A stretch of DNA of 64,000 nucleotides from Phycisphaerae bacterium (GTDB lineage: Bacteria > Planctomycetota > Phycisphaerae > Phycisphaerales > SM1A02): NCBI GenBank assembly GCA_016795065.1, contig JAEUIU010000049.1, positions 28,954-92,953 of the forward strand, in the 5' to 3' direction. The notes below the pieces were generated by a model. It was not told the DNA's origin and did not search any database. It saw nothing but the letters and a program-made list of their open reading frames with translations. A program made the position numbers and the translations under genes. This document shows, in pieces, positions 43,612 through 64,000 of the stretch (within the stretch, counting starts at the first letter, position 1; every line of letters begins with the position of its first letter).

Positions 43612-44040
43612 ATGGCCGCGAAGAAAGTCACCAAGCAATTCAAGATCATGGCGCCGGGCGGCAAGGCCACCCCGGCTCCGCCGATCGGTCCCGCGCTTGG
43701 CGCCAACGGCGTCAACCCGGGTCAGTTCATCACGCAATTCAACGAGCGCACCAAGGAGTTTCAGGGTCGCGTCGTCGGTTGCCTGATCACCGTCTACTCG
43801 GACCGCTCGTTCGAGTTCGAAATCAAGACCTCTCCGGCGTCGGTGCTGATCACCAGCGCCCTCAAGATCGAGAAGGGCTCGGGCACGCCGAACACCAACA
43901 AGGTCGGCAAGCTCACCAAGGCTCAGCTCAAGAAGATCGCCGAAGAGAAGCTCAAGGATCTCAACACGACCAATGTTGAGGCCGCGATGCGCACCATTGC
44001 TGGCACTGCCCGTTCCATGGGCGTGACGATTGAGGAGTAA
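43612..44040 (+). CDS. rplK: 50S ribosomal protein L11
   Basis: 142 residues, the usual length. It forms the stalk base and GTPase-associated centre with 23S rRNA. The N-terminal helix-loop ([20 protein letters not shown]) and C-terminal rRNA-binding domain ([17 protein letters not shown]) are intact. GGGAGGTAGG lies just upstream of the ATG. It heads the rplKAJL block. The genes normally found upstream (secE, nusG) are absent; a metalloprotease gene precedes it instead. Confidence 0.98.
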   Translation: MAAKKVTKQFKIMAPGGKATPAPPIGPALGANGVNPGQFITQFNERTKEFQGRVVGCLITVYSDRSFEFEIKTSPASVLITSALKIEKGSGTPNTNKVGKLTKAQLKKIAEEKLKDLNTTNVEAAMRTIAGTARSMGVTIEE

Positions 44041-44046
44041 CCCCCG

Positions 44047-44727
44047 ATGCCACGACCAATCAGCAAGCGCACCCAAGCCAACGCCAAAATCGCCACCGAC
44101 AACGTCCATGACGCGGCCGCCGCGATCAAGGCCGTCAAGGGTTTCAAGAAGACCAAGTTCGACGAGACGGTCAACGTCGTTTTCCACCTTGGCATCGATC
44201 CGAAGCAAGCCGACCAGATCATTCGCGGTTCCGTCTCGCTGCCCCACGGCATCGGCCGGTCCGCCCGCGTGATCTGCTTCTGCCCATCCGACAAGGTCGC
44301 CATCGCTAAGGCGAATGGCGCGATCGAAGCCGGAGCCGAGGAACTCGTCGCCAAGATCGAAGCCGGCTGGTTCGAATTCGATGTCGCCATCGCCAGCCCG
44401 GACATGATGCGTGTCGTCAGTCGTCTCGGTAAGGTCCTCGGTCCGAAGGGCCTCATGCCCTCGCCGAAGGCCGGAACCGTGACGCCGGACATCGCTTCGG
44501 CCGTCAAGGAGTACGCGGCAGGCAAGCAAGAGTACCGCAACGACGACGGCGGCAATGTGCACGGCGTGATCGGCAAGATGAGTTTCTCGGAGCAGGCGCT
44601 CCACGAGAACTTCGATGCCTTCCTCGCCGTCATCCACAAGATCCGTCCTGCGTCTGCCAAGGGCACCTACATCAAGAAGTGCGTCATCTCGGGCTGTATG
44701 AGCCCTGGCGTGCAAGTGTCTGCCTGA
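44047..44727 (+). CDS. rplA: 50S ribosomal protein L1
   Basis: 226 residues. Component of the L1 stalk that handles E-site tRNA; in many bacteria it also represses its own operon by binding the mRNA leader. The signature stretch VLGPKGLMPSPKAGTVT is present, and length is normal. The start is six bases after the rplK stop (TAACCCCCGATG), consistent with co-translation. An intergenic element of about 100 bases separates it from rplJ. Confidence 0.98.
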   Translation: MPRPISKRTQANAKIATDNVHDAAAAIKAVKGFKKTKFDETVNVVFHLGIDPKQADQIIRGSVSLPHGIGRSARVICFCPSDKVAIAKANGAIEAGAEELVAKIEAGWFEFDVAIASPDMMRVVSRLGKVLGPKGLMPSPKAGTVTPDIASAVKEYAAGKQEYRNDDGGNVHGVIGKMSFSEQALHENFDAFLAVIHKIRPASAKGTYIKKCVISGCMSPGVQVSA

Positions 44728-44730
44728 TTT

Positions 44731-44782
44731 GAGCGCTCCGTAGCGCCCTGAGCTCGTCGAAGGGGCGCACACTCGCTCTGGC
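44731..44782. repeat. Dispersed repeat between rplA and rplJ (copy 3 of the hairpin-loop element)
   Basis: GAGCGCTCCGTAGCGCCC, then TGAGCTCGTCGA as the loop of a GCGCCC/GGGCGC stem, then GGCGCACACTCGCTCTGGCG. The first and last phrases recur downstream of rplL, and the loop phrase recurs near 19541 and 11340. It sits inside the rplJ leader, where L10-dependent control of rplJL normally acts, and may interfere with or replace it. Confidence 0.75.
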
Positions 44783-44830
44783 GGACTGCACACCGTCGAG
44801 CTCCTCACAAGAACACAAGGCTTCAACACC

Positions 44831-45376
44831 ATGAGCAAGCCCATCAAGGACATGATCATCGCCGAGTACCGCAAGCGGTTCGGCGACGTCACCGGCGGGA
44901 TCGTCGTCGAGATCCGCAGTCTCGAAGCGACCGCCAACAACAAGCTGCGCACCACCTTCCGGGAGAAGGGCGTGCGCGTCACCGTTCTCAAGAACTCCCT
45001 GGCCCGCAAGGCCTTCGAAGGCGGCCCACTCGAGCCGCTGGGCAAGTCCCTCGCCGGTCCGAGCGCCCTCATCTATGGCAATGCGACGGTCGTCGACATC
45101 GCCCGTGAGGTCGTGAAGTCCGCCGGTCAGATCAAGGAACTCGCCCTCAAGGCCGCCGTCCTCGACGGCGAGTACTTCGAAGGCAAGGAAGGCGTCGAGC
45201 GCCTCAGTCAATTCCCGACCAAGGACGAGGCCATCGCGAAGGTCGTCAGCATCGTGCTCGCCCCGGCCGGCAAGGTTGTCGCCGCCGCAAAGAGCCCGGG
45301 CTCGAAGATCCTCGGCATCGTCAAGGAGATTCAGGAGCGTCTCGAAAAGGGCGAAGTGATCGCTGCGAAGGCCTGA
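44831..45376 (+). CDS. rplJ: 50S ribosomal protein L10
   Basis: 181 residues. It anchors the L7/L12 dimers at the ribosomal stalk base. The N-terminal rRNA-binding part includes FREKGVRVTVLKNSLARKAF, and the C-terminal helix (KILGIVKEIQERLEKGEVIA) binds L7/L12. Length is typical. The spacing from rplA (103 bases) allows an L10 leader. A 128-base gap precedes rplL. Confidence 0.97.
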   Translation: MSKPIKDMIIAEYRKRFGDVTGGIVVEIRSLEATANNKLRTTFREKGVRVTVLKNSLARKAFEGGPLEPLGKSLAGPSALIYGNATVVDIAREVVKSAGQIKELALKAAVLDGEYFEGKEGVERLSQFPTKDEAIAKVVSIVLAPAGKVVAAAKSPGSKILGIVKEIQERLEKGEVIAAKA

Positions 45377-45504
45377 CGCCTTCCCGTTCGAACGCATTGG
45401 TTTTTCATCCCCACTCACTCACGTTCTGTGCGGCGACTGGCTCGCACGCGAGTTAAAGGTCCGGGTGTTCCGGCCCCTCTCTCCGCAAGAAAGGTTTCAT
45501 AGTC

Positions 45505-45906
<402 letters not shown>

Positions 45907-46093
45907 GAGCGCTCCGTAGCGGAGTGGCTTGAGCGCTCCGTAGCGGAGTAGCTTGAGCGCTCCGTAGCGGAGTAGCTTGAGCGCTCCGTAGCGCCCTTCG
46001 GGCGCACACTCGCTCTGGCGCGCGAGCGCTGGGGTGAGGCCTCGGGTCCGGGCGCACACTCGCTCTGGCGCGCGAGCGCTGGGGTGGGCCTCG
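45907..46093. repeat. Two nested tandem arrays downstream of rplL
   Basis: Three perfect or near-perfect 24-base units (45907-45930, 45931-45954, 45955-45978; consensus GAGCGCTCCGTAGCGGAGTA followed by GCTT) plus a partial fourth, and then two copies of a 50-base unit (about 46001-46050 and 46051-46093, GGCGCACACTCGCTCTGGCG). The short units are palindromic at CTCCGTAGCGGAG. There are no spacers, so this is not a CRISPR array. Confidence 0.92.
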
Positions 46094-46111
46094 AAACTCC
46101 ATGTTTGAAAG

Positions 46112-46155
46112 CAGCGGGCCGTCCTCTCTCACGAGGGGCGGCCCGCTGTCGTTTT
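46112..46155 (+). terminator. Terminator of the rplKAJL block
   Basis: CAGCGGGCC (46112-46120) pairs with GGCCCGCTG (46140-46148), with an inner CCTC/GAGG stem, followed by TCGTTTT. It separates the ribosomal genes and their repeats from the giant-protein gene. The remaining bases to 46341 should hold the promoter of that gene. Confidence 0.8.
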
Positions 46156-46341
46156 GCTCCCGCTCCTCCTGGGAGGCGATGTCCTCCCTTCGTCAATTTC
46201 TAACAATCCGGGGGATTCACGAGGAGATCCAGCCCTCCCACCCGCAGTATGGGCGGCAGACACGACCAAGACGTGGCCCGTCGTGTCGTCACGGGGTTCA
46301 TACCCGTCCTGTTCCGAAGAGTCCGTGTTTGGGGAGTGCTG

Positions 46342-60390
<14,049 letters not shown>

Positions 60391-60419
60391 CCGAGCGTCC
60401 CTTCCTCTGGAGACCTTCC

Positions 60420-63344
60420 ATGCCGAGCTGCGCCCTCCGCCGCGACATCACGCTCCTTGCCAGCTCACAGCAGCGTACCATGTCGGCAAGCAACACATTG
60501 GCGAAGGGCGCGGCACGAGCGGCATTCGCCGTTCTGGCGATCGCCTCGTCGATGTTCGCTGCCCCTCCAAGCAACTGCTGCGACGACTGGGCCGGAAAGG
60601 GCTGCGACGACGCCGCCTGCTCCGCCCAAGTCTGCGCGGACGATCCCTACTGCTGCGATACCGAATGGGACTTCCTCTGCGCCGAGCGGGCCCACGACCT
60701 CTGCGGCCCTCTCTGCGAGCGAGGCGGCGGTGGTGGAATCACCTGTTGCCCTGGCGGCGACATGGATTGCGATGGCGACGTGGATTGCTCCGACTTGTCG
60801 CCCTTCTTGGTGGCCTACAACGCCGGTGACCCGTGCGCCGACATCAACGGCGATGGCTCTCCGGACTTCATCGACTACCTCGACATGCTCGCCCTCACCG
60901 GAGGCGGACCGGATTCCGACTCTGACAACGTCGCCGATGAGTGCGACAACTGCCCCGAGCAGTTCAATGCCAACCAGCTCGACACCGACGGTGACGGCAT
61001 TGGCGACGCCTGCGATCCCGATCCGTGCCCGACCGACTCCGATGGGGATGGTGTCGATGATTGCTTCGACGGCTGCCCTCAGGATCCGCTGAAGGCGGGG
61101 CCGGGCCAATGCGGTTGCGGCGTTCCTGACATCGACTCCGATGGCGACACCATCGCCGATTGCAAGGATGGCTGCCCGAACGATCCGCTCAAGACCGGGG
61201 CGAGCGTCTGCGGCTGCGGCGTCGAGGAGGATGCCTATTGGTCGGCCTTGGGCGCCAACGGCGTCGACACGTTCGTCAACGACCTGGAGACCTACAACGA
61301 CGGCACCGGCGAGGCGCTCTATGCCACGGGCCTCTTTACGCTCGCGGCAGGAACGCAGGTCGATCGCATTGCCCGCTGGAACGGGACGACCTGGTCGCCG
61401 CTCACCGGCCCCTCGGGCTTTGGACTCAGCGGGATTCCCAACGGCGGCGGGGCCGACATGGTGGTCTTTGACGATGGCAACGGTCCGGCTCTCTTCGTCG
61501 GCGGGGCGTTCACGACCGCCGGCGGTGTGGCGGCCATGAACATCGCCAAGTGGGATGGTTCGACCTGGTCAGAGGTCGGCGGAGGATTGAACGCGGCGGT
61601 CAGCTCGCTGGCGGTCTATGACGACGGTCTTGGCGGCGGTCCCGCGCTCTATGCCGCCGGCGACTTCTCGATGGCCGGATCCGTTCCGGTCACCGACATC
61701 GCCCGCTGGAATGGCGTGAGTTGGTCTTCGGTCGGGCCGGCGTTTGGCGGAGGCTACATCGCCGCGCTGGCGGTCTTCGATGACGGGCTGGGTGGCGGCC
61801 CGGCCCTCTACGCCGGCGGTTCCTTCTTCAACATTGGCTCGACGGTGGTCCGCAACATCGCCCGCTGGAACGGCACCTCGTGGTCGGCCCTCAACAGCGG
61901 CCTCGATGACGGTGCCGTCACCTGCATGACCGCGACCAATGGCGGCTCGACGCTCGGGCCGTCCCTCTTTGTCGGCGGCTTCTTCTACCGGATCGACGGC
62001 GTGACGGCCCGGCGACTCGCCCGCTGGGACGGCACGAGTTGGTCAGGCGTCGGCAGCGGCATGAACAGCTCCGTCTCGTCGCTTCAGATCTGGGATGACG
62101 GCGGCCCGGAGGGCCCGGTCCTCTACGCCGGCGGCTACTTCTCGACCGCTGGCGGCAACTACGGCAGCAAGATCGCCCGCTGGAACGGCTCGACCTGGAG
62201 TGCCCTCGGGGGCGGCGGCTCCAATGGCGAAGTCTTCGCGATGGCGGTCTACGACGACGGCTCGGGAACGGGACCGGCCCTCTTTGCCGGCGGCTTCTTC
62301 AGTGTCTTCTTCTCCACCAACGGCACCACCCAAACGCTGAATGTCGCCAAGTGGACCACGCCAACCTGCCCCAACACCGAAGAGCCCGACACCGACGGTG
62401 ATGGCGTCCCTGACGGAGAGGACGGTTGCCCCACCGATCCGCTCAAGACCGCTCCGGGCGCCTGCGGCTGCGGCGTCCCCGACACCGACAGCGACGGTGA
62501 CGGCACGCCGGATTGCAACGAGACCGCAAGCTGCCTCACGGTCGTTGAAACGAGTGCCCTGTGCGGGCTCAGCCGCAGCGGTCTGACCGGCAACTACACC
62601 TTCACGTTTGACGTCACCAACAACTCGGGCATCGCAGCCCAATACGTCTTCTTCTCGGCCCGGGAGATCACGCCCTCCATCATCACCCTGCCGCAGCCGT
62701 TGGGCGACGGCGAGACGACCTCCGTCTCGGTCGAGGTGACCAATGTCGTCGGCGAATCCCTTTGCTTCACGATGGCTTTGGCCGATTCACAGTTCCAGCA
62801 GTGCTGCGCGCTGGACCTGTGCATCGACATGCCGGAATGCACCTGCATGCAGCTTCCGGCCTCGACCGTCACCTGCGTCGATGGTCCATCCGCGGCCTAC
62901 ACCTTCACGTTCCAAGTCACCAACCTCACATCGGACATCGTTCGCCATCTCTTCCTGCCGATTCCGCCGGGGTCGAGCATGACCATCGTGCCCAACCACT
63001 TCTTGCTGCCGCCGCTTCACCAGTTCGCGACCAGCGCCCCGCTCACGGTGACGATCACCCTGCCGAGCGAACCGACGACGTCGGACCTCTGTTTCCTGAT
63101 GAGCATGCACACCGCATCGCTGGCGGAGTGCTGCGCGGAGGAACTTTGCATCAAGCTTCCGGGCTGCGAATCAGGTTCGACCGGGGAGCCGGCGGATCTG
63201 AACGGCGACGGCACCGTCGGCGGCGCTGACCTGGCGATCCTGTTGGGAGCGTGGGGAAGTGCCGATCCGAACGCGGATCTCAACGCGGACGGCGTCGTCA
63301 ACGGCGCCGACCTCGCGCTCCTTCTCGGTGCATGGCAGCCATGA
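60420..63344 (+). CDS. Secreted TSP3/propeller protein with C-terminal dockerin, relative of the giant protein
   Basis: 974 residues from ATG 60420 (CTGGAG upstream); ATG 60480 gives the tidier signal peptide and is a fair alternative. Order: Cys-rich domain (NCCDDWAGKGCDDAACSAQV; DDPYCCDTEWDFLC), dockerin-like insert ([18 protein letters not shown]), TSP3 repeats, one seven-unit propeller (about 270-645), TSP3, two beta domains matching those that end the giant protein ([27 protein letters not shown]) and two dockerin repeats (DLNGDGTVGGADLAILLGAW; DLNADGVVNGADLALLLGAW). It starts 29 bases after the giant gene and is probably co-transcribed. Confidence 0.88.
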   Translation: MPSCALRRDITLLASSQQRTMSASNTLAKGAARAAFAVLAIASSMFAAPPSNCCDDWAGKGCDDAACSAQVCADDPYCCDTEWDFLCAERAHDLCGPLCERGGGGGITCCPGGDMDCDGDVDCSDLSPFLVAYNAGDPCADINGDGSPDFIDYLDMLALTGGGPDSDSDNVADECDNCPEQFNANQLDTDGDGIGDACDPDPCPTDSDGDGVDDCFDGCPQDPLKAGPGQCGCGVPDIDSDGDTIADCKDGCPNDPLKTGASVCGCGVEEDAYWSALGANGVDTFVNDLETYNDGTGEALYATGLFTLAAGTQVDRIARWNGTTWSPLTGPSGFGLSGIPNGGGADMVVFDDGNGPALFVGGAFTTAGGVAAMNIAKWDGSTWSEVGGGLNAAVSSLAVYDDGLGGGPALYAAGDFSMAGSVPVTDIARWNGVSWSSVGPAFGGGYIAALAVFDDGLGGGPALYAGGSFFNIGSTVVRNIARWNGTSWSALNSGLDDGAVTCMTATNGGSTLGPSLFVGGFFYRIDGVTARRLARWDGTSWSGVGSGMNSSVSSLQIWDDGGPEGPVLYAGGYFSTAGGNYGSKIARWNGSTWSALGGGGSNGEVFAMAVYDDGSGTGPALFAGGFFSVFFSTNGTTQTLNVAKWTTPTCPNTEEPDTDGDGVPDGEDGCPTDPLKTAPGACGCGVPDTDSDGDGTPDCNETASCLTVVETSALCGLSRSGLTGNYTFTFDVTNNSGIAAQYVFFSAREITPSIITLPQPLGDGETTSVSVEVTNVVGESLCFTMALADSQFQQCCALDLCIDMPECTCMQLPASTVTCVDGPSAAYTFTFQVTNLTSDIVRHLFLPIPPGSSMTIVPNHFLLPPLHQFATSAPLTVTITLPSEPTTSDLCFLMSMHTASLAECCAEELCIKLPGCESGSTGEPADLNGDGTVGGADLAILLGAWGSADPNADLNADGVVNGADLALLLGAWQP

Positions 63345-63372
63345 ACGCCGCGATTTCCTCCGCAAAGCCGAC

Positions 63373-63543
63373 CTAGCAGGCCGCTAAGAAACTCCATTCG
63401 GGCTGCGGCCGACCCTGATGGGCCATCCGCGGCGTCGATGCGACTCGCGATATTTCGCCCAATATCGCTTCGTCGCAACTCCTTGCGGCTGACCCATCAG
63501 GCTCGCCCTCGCCTTCGAAGCGAGTTCCTTAGCGGCCTGCTAG
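63373..63543. mobile_element. MITE-like palindromic element, 171 bp
   Basis: Termini CTAGCAGGCCGCTAAGAAAC (63373-63392) and GTTCCTTAGCGGCCTGCTAG (63524-63543) are inverted repeats extending over 22 bases with one mismatch. A second inner pair is CCTGATGGG / CCCATCAGG. A central hairpin is GCGATATT / AATATCGC (63447-63454 with 63461-63468), exactly at the midpoint. The CTAG at each end could be a target duplication. It contains no gene and would fold along almost its whole length. Confidence 0.8.
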
Positions 63544-63743
63544 GGTCGCTCTGGAGGGGACGTTCCCATGGCGCTGCCTATCGGGCGAAGATTTGTCGAA
63601 GTTTCAAGCTGCTGGCCTTTTCGCCCTTGAACATCCGCTGCGGTTCGGTAGTCTCCAAGTCTGGCGGTTGATAAAGCCGCCTTCATACAGAGAGCCCCCT
63701 GGTCCGACCTTGTCGTCCGGGGGAACAAACCGGGAGATTGATT

Positions 63744-64000
63744 GTGGCGAGCCACCTGACCCGCGCCTGTCGCACTGCGCTTTTCCTTCTCATCGCATGC
63801 TGCGCCATCGGTACGGGCCGAACCGCGTTTGCCCAAGCCGCCGATCTCTTCATCTCGGAGTACATCGAAGGTTCGAGCAACAACAAGGCGATCGAGATCT
63901 ACAACGGGACGGGAGCGGCGGTCGATCTTGGAGCCGGTGGGTACGGGCTGGAGCTTTACGCCAACGGCTCGCCGACCGCCACGGCGACACTGAACCTGAC
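63744..64000 (+). CDS. Secreted lamin-tail-domain protein (3' end outside window)
   Basis: Starts at GTG 63744 with GGGAG at 63732-63736. The signal peptide runs to about residue 30 (RTAFAQA). The next residues ([40 protein letters not shown]) match the start of the lamin-tail beta-sandwich domain, often found in secreted bacterial nucleases and phosphoesterases. Only 85 codons lie in the window, so the catalytic part, if any, is not seen. The gene follows the MITE-like element. Confidence 0.88.
   Translation, partial: MASHLTRACRTALFLLIACCAIGTGRTAFAQAADLFISEYIEGSSNNKAIEIYNGTGAAVDLGAGGYGLELYANGSPTATATLNL

Noticed and set aside
45907..46093. CRISPR array
   Set aside because: Units are directly adjacent without unique spacers and no cas genes are near.

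Overview
The window looks like a chromosomal segment of a planctomycete, probably of the class Phycisphaerae. This is inferred from high GC content, many secreted proteins ending in dockerin-like Ca-binding repeats (LNGDGSVNAADL...LLGAWG), an ECF sigma factor overlapping a TPR Ser/Thr kinase, several zinc-ribbon membrane proteins and very large thrombospondin-type-3 (TSP3) proteins. No species can be named from the sequence alone.

Layout. (1) 1-5.2 kb: the tail of a membrane protein, then a cytochrome cluster: two paralogous multihaem c-type cytochromes overlapping by ATGA, a redoxin/TPR protein without a CxxC, and a tetrahaem protein fused to a dockerin. (2) 5.4-11.1 kb: an ECF sigma factor overlapping a TPR Ser/Thr kinase, then two secreted dockerin proteins. 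(3) 11.4-16.1 kb, minus strand: a 1358-residue NRPS-like adenylation/carrier/left-handed-helix membrane protein with an adjacent SET-domain methyltransferase gene. (4) 16.6-30.1 kb: a TPR-sulfotransferase, PilZ protein, degenerate class I glutamine amidotransferase, ATP-dependent PEP carboxykinase, tRNA-His followed by tandem copies of its own 3' end, a zinc-ribbon membrane protein, a nitrilase-family hydrolase, tRNA-Phe with a strong terminator, a lone GspE N-terminal domain, a possible nuclease-fold protein, an MscS channel, a zinc-ribbon protein and HflX. (5) 30.1-39.8 kb: S41 protease, TsaD, four zinc-ribbon/two-TM proteins arranged as a duplicated two-gene module (A-B-A'-B'), a GGQ release-factor homologue and an M20 amidohydrolase. 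(6) 39.8-43.3 kb: a dockerin metalloprotease and a paralogue that has lost the zinc site. (7) 43.6-45.9 kb: rplK-rplA-rplJ-rplL, laced with short tandem repeats and not followed by rpoB. (8) 46.3-63.3 kb: a 4682-residue secreted TSP3/beta-propeller/beta-helix protein and a 974-residue relative sharing its propeller and C-terminal modules. (9) A 171-bp palindromic MITE-like element, then the start of a lamin-tail-domain secreted protein that runs off the window.

How it fits together. Housekeeping genes (ribosomal proteins, tsaD, hflX, pckA, tRNAs) are interspersed with a large extracytoplasmic programme: secreted dockerin proteins, haem proteins and giant Ca-binding proteins. The most promising undescribed unit is the A-B-A'-B' cluster at 33.0-38.0 kb. 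The cytochrome-dockerin fusion, the pseudo-protease/protease pair and the NRPS-like/SET pair are also worth following.
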